Shown here piece after piece: positions 24,872 through 33,077 of a stretch of DNA of 64,000 bases. Source of the stretch: Granulicella sp. dw_53. Its GTDB lineage: Bacteria; Acidobacteriota; Terriglobia; Terriglobales; Acidobacteriaceae. The position numbers and the translations under genes are program-made. The number at the start of each line of letters is the position of its first letter. The stretch's first letter is position 1. The notes below the pieces were generated by a model. The model was given only the letters and a program-made list of their open reading frames with translations, was not told the DNA's origin and did no database searches. The stretch is taken from NCBI RefSeq assembly GCF_018449545.1, contig NZ_JAAVUR010000008.1:248001-312000 (forward strand). Reading direction: 5' to 3'.

Positions 24872-26665
24872 ATGGCAACACTCATCGCACCGACCGCTGC
24901 TCTTCGGATTGCAGGCGGCAGTTTTCTCATCAGCAATCCTAGCCCTGCGGATTGTTTCTTTCCAGAGGACTTTACGCAGGAGCATCGCCAGATCGCGCAG
25001 ACTACGGCTGACTTTGCGATGCATGAGGTCGTTCCTAACTCCGATGCGATTGAGGCGAAGGACTTCTCCGTTACGCGGCGTTTGATCAAGGAGGCCGCGG
25101 GGCTGGGTCTTACTGCGGCGGATATTCCGGAGGAGTATGGCGGCATGGAGATGGACAAGGCGAGCTCTGCGATTATTGCGGAGAATATCTCCAAGCAGGG
25201 GAGCTTTTCGGTGTCGTTCTCTGCGCACACTGGTATTGGGACTCTGCCGCTGGTCTGGTATGGCACTGAGAAGCAGAAGCTGAGATATCTTCCCAAGCTG
25301 GCGGATGGCAGCTACGTGGGAGCGTATGCGCTCTCGGAGTCTTCTTCGGGGTCGGACGCTGTGAATGCGAGCACGCGGGCGGTGCTCTCGGCCGATGGGA
25401 CGAGCTACACCTTGAACGGCGAGAAGATGTGGATCACGAATGGTGGGTTCGCGGATATCTTCACCGTCTTTGCGAAGTGCCTGGTGACGGAAGGCAAGGA
25501 TGCGGGGAAGGAGAGGCTCACGGCCTTCCTGGTGGAGAAGGGCACGCCTGGCTTCACTCCTGGCAAGGAGGAGCATAAGCTCGGCATTCGTGGGAGCTCT
25601 ACTACTCCGCTGATCTTTCGTGATTGCAAGATTCCTGTGGGCAATCTGCTTGGCGAGGTTGGGAAGGGGCATCATATTGCCTTCAATATTCTGAATGTGG
25701 GACGTTATAAGTTGGGCAATGCAGCCATTGGTGCGGCGCGTGGGGCGTTCAATAACGGGCTGCGCTATGCGAAGGATCGCAAGGCGTTTGGAAGATCTAT
25801 CTGCGAGTTTGGGTTGATTCAAGAGAAGCTGGCCAATATGGCGATCGGGGTGTTTGTCGGTGAGGCGGTGTGCTATCGAACGGTTGGGCTTATCGACGCA
25901 GCGCTGACGGGTGTGGAGAAGGACGACACGAGAGAGATTCAGAGGCGCATCGAGGACTACGCGGTGGAGTGTTCGATTGTGAAGGTGTGGGCCTCGGAGA
26001 TGCTCGACATGGTCGTAGATGAGAATCTTCAGATCTTTGCAGGTTACGGTTACGTCGAGGAGTATCCGGCGGAGCGAGCCTACCGCGATTCGCGTATCAA
26101 CCGCATTTTTGAGGGGACGAACGAGATTAATCGGCTGATTATTACGGGATGGATGATGAAGTCTGCGATGTCTGGCAAGCTGGCTTTAATACCCGCTATC
26201 AAGAGTCTGATGGATGAGGTGATGGCTGGTCCTATCCTCAAGGAGGATCTGGATGGCGCGTTGGCGGGGGCGTTTCATCTGCTGGCTGCGGCGAAGAAGC
26301 TTACCCTCTTTGCTGCTGGAGGGGCTACGCAGAGATACATGACCAAGATCGCCGATGAGCAGGAGGTGATGGGCACTCTTGCGGATATGATCATCGAGGT
26401 CTTTGCTATGGAGTCGGCTGTTTTGCGGGCGGAGAAGATGGGCGGGGATGTTCCGGTGGCTATGGCTCGCGTCTATGCGGCTACAGCTTTTGAGAGGACC
26501 GAGTTGGCTGCGCGCAAGATTATTGCGGCGGTGGCTGAGGGGGATATGCTGCGGACGCAGGCGGCGATTCTGCGACGACTCTCGAAGCACGATGGGGAGG
26601 ATACTATCGCGCTTCGCCGGCAGGTTGCACGGCACTTTATCGAGGCAGGGAAGTATTCGCTTTAG
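24872..26665 (+). CDS. fadE: Acyl-CoA dehydrogenase
   Basis: The enzyme makes the trans-2-enoyl-CoA with FAD in the first beta-oxidation step. At 597 residues it has the long type with an extra C-terminal helical domain as in Bacillus FadE. Signatures include YALSESSSGSDAVNASTRAV, the FAD-binding KMWITNGGFADIFTVFAKCL, and QIFAGYGYVEEYPAERAYRD followed by RINRIFEGTNEINR with the catalytic glutamate. It is the last gene of the fadN-fadA-fadE operon. No clear terminator follows before the next gene 140 bases away. Substrate chain length cannot be judged. Confidence 0.93.
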   Translation: MATLIAPTAALRIAGGSFLISNPSPADCFFPEDFTQEHRQIAQTTADFAMHEVVPNSDAIEAKDFSVTRRLIKEAAGLGLTAADIPEEYGGMEMDKASSAIIAENISKQGSFSVSFSAHTGIGTLPLVWYGTEKQKLRYLPKLADGSYVGAYALSESSSGSDAVNASTRAVLSADGTSYTLNGEKMWITNGGFADIFTVFAKCLVTEGKDAGKERLTAFLVEKGTPGFTPGKEEHKLGIRGSSTTPLIFRDCKIPVGNLLGEVGKGHHIAFNILNVGRYKLGNAAIGAARGAFNNGLRYAKDRKAFGRSICEFGLIQEKLANMAIGVFVGEAVCYRTVGLIDAALTGVEKDDTREIQRRIEDYAVECSIVKVWASEMLDMVVDENLQIFAGYGYVEEYPAERAYRDSRINRIFEGTNEINRLIITGWMMKSAMSGKLALIPAIKSLMDEVMAGPILKEDLDGALAGAFHLLAAAKKLTLFAAGGATQRYMTKIADEQEVMGTLADMIIEVFAMESAVLRAEKMGGDVPVAMARVYAATAFERTELAARKIIAAVAEGDMLRTQAAILRRLSKHDGEDTIALRRQVARHFIEAGKYSL

Positions 26666-26805
26666 GGAGATATCTCTTCGTTCGGCCTCTGCGAGGCTTG
26701 CTTTGTAAGGAACCATCCCACAAAAGCACCAGCCACAGTACCTCTAAAGAATGGCGTTTCGTATTGCCTTTTAGGTATCGCTCTGTAACCATCGTGCTCA
26801 TACCT

Positions 26806-29800
26806 ATGTCGATTTTGCAGTCTCTTCTCCGCGGACACCGGAAGCTTCCGTCCTTGGCGATCCTGCTCTGTTTGCTGTCCGCGCTGCTCATCTGTTCTCC
26901 GGGTTCTCTCCAGGCACAACGATCTGTCGTTGCGGCCCGTGCTTTTGCTGTCTCGACTCTTGATAGTGACGCTATTACCGATGCCGGGCCGTTGCCTGCC
27001 TCGCAGTCTGTCGCTGTGACGCTTCGGATTGCGCTCACGCCGGAGCGTGCTGCCGCGCTCGATGAGTTACTCGCGAGCCAGACGACTCGCACTTCGAACC
27101 GGTATCACAAGTGGATTACGCCGCAGGAGTTTGCCGCTGATTATGGGGCTACGGACGAGCAACTGGTGAGTCTTACGGCGTGGGCGCAGACGCAGGGGCT
27201 TGCCGTTGCGTCGGTGTCGTCTGCGAAGACTCGAGTGACGCTCTCCGGGACGGCGGATCAGGTGCAGCGTGCTTTTGCCGCTTCGTTACATCGCTATGTG
27301 GTCGCTGGGAAGTTACATTTTTCTAACTCCTCCGCGCCTTCTCTGCCGGTCTCCGTTGCGCCGATGATTGCGAGTGTCTCGGGTCTGGACGATCTTCCCA
27401 CTGTGCCGACGAGCTTGATCGCCGCTTCAATGAATGGAGCTTCGGCGCTAGTGATTGCGGCCGACTCCGATCCCTTATCGACGGCTGCTGCTGCGATTGA
27501 CGCGAATGCATCGCCTCTTCTCAGCCTTGCGATGGCCTCCTGCTCGATGGATTTATCTTCCGCCGATGTAGACGCCTATCATGCGCTCTTTCGCCAGGCG
27601 AGCGCGCAGGGGATTACGGTTCTTGCTACGGACACTTGCACGTCGGGAGACGCTACTACGGGACAGCCGGGCTTGTTGATGAGCCTTCCGGAGGTTACGG
27701 CGCTGAACGCGAGCGCTGCCGCCGCTCCGGATGCAAGTCTTGCACTGGAAGAGGGACGTCCGGAGTGGCAGGTGGCTGCCGGCCTGCCGCAGGATACGCT
27801 GCGCCATCAGCCGGATCTCACTGTCGGCTCGGTTGCCGGGCTTACCCAGACGCTGACGACTCTATTCCGTGAGACGGGCAGCCGGCAGGGAAACATCAAC
27901 TCTATCCTCTACTCGTTGGCTACCACGCCGGGTCTCTACACGCAGCCGGACGCGGCTGCCGCGGGGACATGGGAGCCTGCTACGGGGCTCGGGGTGGTCG
28001 ACCTGGGGGTGCTGGCGAAGGTCTTTCCGCGCGCTACCGGATCGTTCGAGACGACCACCACGCTCACTTCGAGCAGCTATACGCTGACCTCTGGGCAGTC
28101 TGTGATCCTTACCGCGAAGGTACTGGCTCCGGTGTATACGAACGCCAGTCCGACGGGGACGGTGACCTTTACCTCCGCGACGCAGGGGACTCTTGGCAGC
28201 GCCACGATTGACGGTACGGGCACGGCTACCTTGAACCTCAGCACGGTGCTTAACGTTGGAACCTACTCGGTTACGGCGACCTACGAAGGCGACACGAACT
28301 ATGCCTCCAGCAGCAACGCCAGCGCAGTGATCCTTGCGGTCAGCGCCGCCAATGGAACCATCGCCGCCAGCATCTCTCCCGGTGTAAATGTGCCTTATGG
28401 CAGCATCGCTACGGTCGTCGCCACGGTTACACTTACCGGCGCCAGTGTTCCTCCGACGGGGGCGGTGACGGCCTCGGTCCAGGGCGTCGCTGGGGGTGTC
28501 TACAGTGCGACCATGACAGCGAGCTCGGGTGGCAATAGCGGGACTGCCAATATCGTTGTGGCTGCACCGCTACCTGGAACCTATACGGTTCAGGTGACGT
28601 GTGTGGGGAACTCCAACTTTGTCTGCCAGACACCGGTCAATCTCTCTCTTGTGACGGTCAAGGGGAAGAGCGTTGTCAATGTCACGGCTACGCCGGCTGT
28701 TCCTCTAGCCGGTCAACCGGTCACCCTCACGGCGAATATCTCCTCCGCGGGAAACGGTCCGGGGCCTTATAGCTTCACTGGCACGATGACCTTCTACGAT
28801 AACGGCAAGGTGATTAGCGCTGTGGACGTCGGCTCCAACCGGGCTACGGCCAGTGCCATCCTTGCTGGAAATATCTCGCATAGCATCGTTGCCACCTACG
28901 ACGGTGACGCGAGCTGGGCCGGGAGCACCTCTACTCCGCTGGCAGTCACGCCTACCCTGCTTTTGTCGACGCTTTCGCTCACTTCGAACGTCTCCAGCGC
29001 CCTTGCCGGAGTGAATATCATCTTTACGGCTACCGTCTTTACTGCAGCGACGAATGCTGTGGTCCCCACCGGGACGGTCAGCTTTTACGATACTTATGGC
29101 GCGAACATGGTCCAGTTGGGTGGACTTACCGGGGCGGTTGGTCTTACCCCCAACGGTCCCAACCAGTGGATCGCCCGGTTTACCACTACCGGCCTGCTTG
29201 GCGGGACTCACGCTGTTAACGCGGTCTATAGCGGAGATGCCAACTTCGCAGCCGTGACCTCCGCCACTTTGCCACTGACCCTGGCCGACTACACCGTGAC
29301 GATGGTTCCCCAGACGCTGACCTTGAAGGCTGGACAGGGTGGTCAGGCGGTGATGTTAGTGGGTCTGTTGGGGGGATTCAACGGCACGGTCAGCTTTGGC
29401 TGCACCCCTCCTGCTGGGACGGAGATCACTTGCGCTTTCAGCCCAGCGTCGCTACAGGGGGGAGGCTCGACCACCATGACCCTTACGACGACCGCCGCGA
29501 AGGCTAAACCGGTCCAGCAGGCTGGTGCGAGAGGTGGGGGAGTTCCGTGGTCTCTAGGGGCGGGGTCAGCGCTTGCGTTCCTACTCTGCTTTGGGCTGCC
29601 CCGCCGGCGCCGGGCCCTGCCGCTCCTCCTGACTGCTTTCGTGGTGGTGTTGCTCTTACCCGGTCTTGGCTGCGGGGATGGCGTTAATGCGCCAGCCGGC
29701 TCCACTACGGCCACTCCGGGCGATCCCGGTACACCACTGGGCACGCAGGTCTTCAATATCACTACCGCAGGTAGCGACGGGGTGAACACGGTACGCCATA

Positions 29801-29829
29801 CCTACCAGTACCAAGTCACGATCCAATAG
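26806..29829 (+). CDS. Sedolisin-like (S53) pseudopeptidase with Ig-like repeats
   Basis: A secreted 1007-residue protein. ATG at 26806 is chosen because it precedes a signal peptide (LPSLAILLCLLSALLICSPG). A pro-kumamolisin activation domain follows (RIALTPERAAALDELLAS; RYHKWITPQEFAADYGATDE). The peptidase region aligns with that of the neighbour at 30109 but is shortened and lacks both the Glu-x3-Asp segment and the GGTSVATP serine loop, so it cannot be catalytic. Five or so Ig-like beta domains follow (for example TLNLSTVLNVGTYSVTATYE). The tail is membrane segment, PRRRR, membrane segment, GLGCGDG, then a beta-strand tail ending YQYQVTIQ. It may bind polysaccharide or cell surfaces. Confidence 0.8.
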   Translation: MSILQSLLRGHRKLPSLAILLCLLSALLICSPGSLQAQRSVVAARAFAVSTLDSDAITDAGPLPASQSVAVTLRIALTPERAAALDELLASQTTRTSNRYHKWITPQEFAADYGATDEQLVSLTAWAQTQGLAVASVSSAKTRVTLSGTADQVQRAFAASLHRYVVAGKLHFSNSSAPSLPVSVAPMIASVSGLDDLPTVPTSLIAASMNGASALVIAADSDPLSTAAAAIDANASPLLSLAMASCSMDLSSADVDAYHALFRQASAQGITVLATDTCTSGDATTGQPGLLMSLPEVTALNASAAAAPDASLALEEGRPEWQVAAGLPQDTLRHQPDLTVGSVAGLTQTLTTLFRETGSRQGNINSILYSLATTPGLYTQPDAAAAGTWEPATGLGVVDLGVLAKVFPRATGSFETTTTLTSSSYTLTSGQSVILTAKVLAPVYTNASPTGTVTFTSATQGTLGSATIDGTGTATLNLSTVLNVGTYSVTATYEGDTNYASSSNASAVILAVSAANGTIAASISPGVNVPYGSIATVVATVTLTGASVPPTGAVTASVQGVAGGVYSATMTASSGGNSGTANIVVAAPLPGTYTVQVTCVGNSNFVCQTPVNLSLVTVKGKSVVNVTATPAVPLAGQPVTLTANISSAGNGPGPYSFTGTMTFYDNGKVISAVDVGSNRATASAILAGNISHSIVATYDGDASWAGSTSTPLAVTPTLLLSTLSLTSNVSSALAGVNIIFTATVFTAATNAVVPTGTVSFYDTYGANMVQLGGLTGAVGLTPNGPNQWIARFTTTGLLGGTHAVNAVYSGDANFAAVTSATLPLTLADYTVTMVPQTLTLKAGQGGQAVMLVGLLGGFNGTVSFGCTPPAGTEITCAFSPASLQGGGSTTMTLTTTAAKAKPVQQAGARGGGVPWSLGAGSALAFLLCFGLPRRRRALPLLLTAFVVVLLLPGLGCGDGVNAPAGSTTATPGDPGTPLGTQVFNITTAGSDGVNTVRHTYQYQVTIQ

Positions 29830-29941
29830 TGCATCCAGTGAGGTCCCAAGATGTCATTTTCCTATTCTGGATTTTGTAACCGATCCATCAACAAGACTAT
29901 TCCTGTCCAATCGCAACCTTTTTTCCAGTTTCAGGTCTAAT

Positions 29942-29975
29942 GAGACAACTTTGTAATTGAGACAAGTTTGTAACA
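29942..29975. repeat. Tandem 17-base repeats upstream of the S53 peptidase gene
   Basis: GAGACAACTTTGTAATT is followed directly by GAGACAAGTTTGTAACA (three differences). A third, inverted copy, GTAACAAACTTG, lies near 30030, about 80 bases before the start codon. The spacing would put a bound dimer on successive turns of the helix, so these could be operator sites. Confidence 0.45.
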
Positions 29976-30108
29976 CTCGATTTGAAAAAGCACGTCTCAC
30001 GAGTCGGAATGTTTTGTTCCAAAGATTCGTAACAAACTTGCTTCGGGCCACTTGCGTCCTGCCCGAGGTCTGCGACTCCACTTTTCAGTAAGGCAGGAAA
30101 CACTCCCC

Positions 30109-32994
30109 ATGCTTCGACGCTTGTCGTTTCGTCCAGTCCTCGCCACACTTTTGCTTCTTGCCGCCCCCTTTACCTTTGCCGCCGTTCAAAACCGGATCTC
30201 CTCGGTGGGAAGCTCCAAAGTCGCCTTACAGCATACGATTCCACCCCGGGCCCTTACGGGAGGCGATCTTGGCGCGGCTCCAGCCGACCGTCTGCTCGAT
30301 TCCATGATGCTGACCTTTAGCAGGACCGATGCCCAACAGGCTGCGTTGAACCAGCTTCTGATCGATCTTCAGAACCCCAGCTCTTCCCGATATAAAGAGT
30401 GGGTCACCCCAGAGCAGTTCGGCGCTCAGTTTGGGCTCAGCGCCGCCGATCTTGCCAAGGTGTCTGCCTGGCTCACCTCACAGGGCTTCACGGTGACGGG
30501 GACGTCCCGTAGCTCGAACTTCATCTCCTTCAAGGGGACCGTCGCTCAGGCCCAGACGGCCTTCGGGACTACGATTCACAGCCTGATGGTCGACGGCGAA
30601 CAGCATATCTCGAATATGACCGATCCAGTGCTTCCCACGGGCATCGCGGCTGTCGTCACCGATGTCGTGGGATTGAACGACCTTAAGCTCAAGTCTCGCG
30701 CGCGCACACGGGTAGTGACACCCGAGGCCGCCGACACGACAGGACTGCAGCCGAAGTTTACCTCCTCGGTCTCTGGAAGCCATTACATCGCCCCAGGGGA
30801 CTTCTACACGATCTACGACGTAAAGCCGCTTTTGACGAGCTCGATTAACGGAGCGGGTGTCACGGTCGCGATCGTAGGACAGACGAATATCGCCACGGCA
30901 GATGTTACCGCGTTTCGTACTGCGTCGGGCCTGGGTGGATACTGTTTTGCGACCCTTACGACTGGGCAGACGATCTCGCAGAACTCCTGTACGGGGCAGG
31001 CTCTTCCGATCTTTGCCACTAAACTCTATGGAACTAGCCCGGGCACCTCGACGCCAGACGTGCCCGAGGCGATGCTCGACGTGGAGTGGGCGGGTGCGGT
31101 CGCTCCTGGCGCCAATATTATCTACGTCAACTCGACCGATGTTTTCACGTCGTTGATCAGCGGGATCAGCGATAATCTGGCACCGATCTTTTCGATCAGC
31201 TACGGCAACTGCGAGGGCGCTCTGGGGACGTCTCTTATGACGACCATGAACCAATACTTCCAGCAAGCCAACGCCCAGGGATTGACGGTCGTCGGTCCTA
31301 CGGGAGATGCGGGCGCGACCGATTGCGATGCAGGCAACTATCCGGCCGTGGCTGGCTTGGCCGTGGACTTTCCCGCCAGCTCGCCCTACGTCACCGCGGC
31401 GGGTGGCTCGATGTTTATCGCGGCCGATAGCGCTTTCTGGAGCACAACGAACAACACTAACGGCGGCTCGGCGTTGAGCTATATCCCCGAGATGGTCTGG
31501 AACGAATCCAGCGCCGCTAACGGTCTGGGTGCGGGCGGAGGCGGTGCGAGCTCCTTCTTCAGCAAACCTTACTGGCAGATCGGCGCTACCGTTCCGCAGG
31601 ATTCCGCTCGTGATACTCCGGATATCTCGCTCAACTCGGCCTCTGGTCACGACGGCTCGCTCTACTGCTCCTCGGGCTCCTGCGTCACCGGCTTCCGGGC
31701 AGCGGACGGGCAATCCCTCTCGGTAGTGGGCGGAACTTCGGTTGCCACGCCTTCTTTTGCCGGCATCCTGGCCCTGGTCGAGCAGAAGATCGGAGCTCGC
31801 ATCGGCAACGCCGGGCCGGTTCTTTATGCGCTGGCGAACAGCAGTTCCAGCGCTACGGTCTTCCACGACATCACGAGCGGAAATAACAGCAGCGCCTGCA
31901 CTGCCGGAACTCAGAACTGCCCCACGGGTGGCACGATCGGTTATAGCGCCGGCACTGGTTACGATCAGGCGACAGGTTGGGGTTCGGTCGACGCCTTCAA
32001 CCTTGCCAACAACTGGAAGGTTGTCACTCCTATCAGCGCGACCGCCGGCGCCGGTCAGGGGATTAGTGTTACGACCCTCTCTACCGCCAATCCCGTGTGC
32101 GGGACTGCAGCGAACATCGTTCTTGCCGTGAAGGTTGCCGGGACGTCGGCGACCGTTCCGACCGGAACCGTACAGATCTTCGTCGACGGCGTGGCGAATG
32201 GCTCTCCGGTCGCCCTCTCCGGAGGGACGGCCAGCTACACTTTGGCGACCTCTGGTTTGGCTTCGGGTGGTCATACTGTCTCGGCGGTCTACTCGGGCGA
32301 TAGTGTGTATGCCGGATCGAAGGCATCGCTGCTTGGCCCAGCGGATTCGGAGGCTGCGGGATTGCTTGGCGGGATCGATGTGGTCTCCGCGACTAAGCCT
32401 GATTTTTCCTTTACCCCTTGCGTAGCTTCCACGACGGTCGCGTCGGGCGGGACTGCTCCCGCCGTGGTCTTCACGATTGCACCGGTCAATGGATTCACGG
32501 GAACGGTTACCTTGAGTGCATCGACGGCTGACTCCGACCTGGCGGCTGGATATACGTTTTCAGTCTCCCCGGTCGTCGTCAGTTCGGGCACCAGCGCCAC
32601 GACTAACTTTGTACTAACCGCCTTTGCATCGACTGCCGGTGGTTTCTCGAAGCAAGTGAACTCTACGAAGCAGATTTCTCATCCTGCTCCGTGGTATGTG
32701 GCGGGCTCTGGAGCGGCTCTGGCTTCGGCACTGCTTCTTGTGTTGCCGCGTCGCCGGCGCTGGGGGGCTCTGTTAGCGGCAGTGCTTTCGGTGGCGGCCT
32801 TCGGAGCGCTCGGCTGCGGTTCGGGGGCGGTCAGTGCTCCTGGTACGGGCACGGGTGGCACGGGTACGGGGACCGGGACTGGTGGGGTGACAAACGCTAC
32901 GGCGGGGACTTACACCATTCGGGTTACTGCCTCCTCGACCACTGCTACAGGGACTGTCGTCCACAGCGCGAATGTAACCTTCAAGGTGCAGTAG
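30109..32994 (+). CDS. Sedolisin (S53) serine-carboxyl peptidase with Ig-like domain
   Basis: A secreted 961-residue peptidase, probably acid-active as in kumamolisin. ATG at 30109 precedes the signal peptide VLATLLLLAAPFTFAAV. The prodomain (about 50-200) ends near NDLKLKSRARTR. Catalytic residues are present: Glu320 and Asp324 in PEAMLDVEWAGA, the oxyanion aspartate Asp400 in GPTGDAGATD, and Ser544 in GGTSVATPSFAGI. The calcium-site-like ATGWGSVDAFNL closes the domain. One Ig-like repeat (SGLASGGHTVSAVYSGDS) and a beta domain follow, then membrane segment, PRRRR, membrane segment, GALGCGSG and a tail ending HSANVTFKVQ. It is the active counterpart of the degenerate neighbour at 26806. Repeats at 29942 may regulate it. 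Confidence 0.9.
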   Translation: MLRRLSFRPVLATLLLLAAPFTFAAVQNRISSVGSSKVALQHTIPPRALTGGDLGAAPADRLLDSMMLTFSRTDAQQAALNQLLIDLQNPSSSRYKEWVTPEQFGAQFGLSAADLAKVSAWLTSQGFTVTGTSRSSNFISFKGTVAQAQTAFGTTIHSLMVDGEQHISNMTDPVLPTGIAAVVTDVVGLNDLKLKSRARTRVVTPEAADTTGLQPKFTSSVSGSHYIAPGDFYTIYDVKPLLTSSINGAGVTVAIVGQTNIATADVTAFRTASGLGGYCFATLTTGQTISQNSCTGQALPIFATKLYGTSPGTSTPDVPEAMLDVEWAGAVAPGANIIYVNSTDVFTSLISGISDNLAPIFSISYGNCEGALGTSLMTTMNQYFQQANAQGLTVVGPTGDAGATDCDAGNYPAVAGLAVDFPASSPYVTAAGGSMFIAADSAFWSTTNNTNGGSALSYIPEMVWNESSAANGLGAGGGGASSFFSKPYWQIGATVPQDSARDTPDISLNSASGHDGSLYCSSGSCVTGFRAADGQSLSVVGGTSVATPSFAGILALVEQKIGARIGNAGPVLYALANSSSSATVFHDITSGNNSSACTAGTQNCPTGGTIGYSAGTGYDQATGWGSVDAFNLANNWKVVTPISATAGAGQGISVTTLSTANPVCGTAANIVLAVKVAGTSATVPTGTVQIFVDGVANGSPVALSGGTASYTLATSGLASGGHTVSAVYSGDSVYAGSKASLLGPADSEAAGLLGGIDVVSATKPDFSFTPCVASTTVASGGTAPAVVFTIAPVNGFTGTVTLSASTADSDLAAGYTFSVSPVVVSSGTSATTNFVLTAFASTAGGFSKQVNSTKQISHPAPWYVAGSGAALASALLLVLPRRRRWGALLAAVLSVAAFGALGCGSGAVSAPGTGTGGTGTGTGTGGVTNATAGTYTIRVTASSTTATGTVVHSANVTFKVQ

Positions 32995-33009
32995 TCGTTA
33001 CAACGAAAG

Positions 33010-33033
33010 AGGCCGAGCCATTTGGCTCGGCCT
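33010..33033. terminator. Bidirectional terminator between S53 peptidase and ppk genes
   Basis: AGGCCGAGC and GCTCGGCCT form a nine-base-pair stem. Flanking AACGAA and TTCGTT extend the pairing and place T-rich sequence on both sides. It lies between convergent genes ending at 32994 and 33078. Confidence 0.8.
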
Positions 33034-33077
33034 GCTTCGTTTAAGAACGTTTCTTCTCTCCAAAGGGTTTTGTAAGG

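Noticed and set aside
30478..32274. 598-codon minus-strand frame opposite the S53 peptidase
   Set aside because: Low-complexity, arginine- and aspartate-rich shadow. The plus strand has a full catalytic domain.
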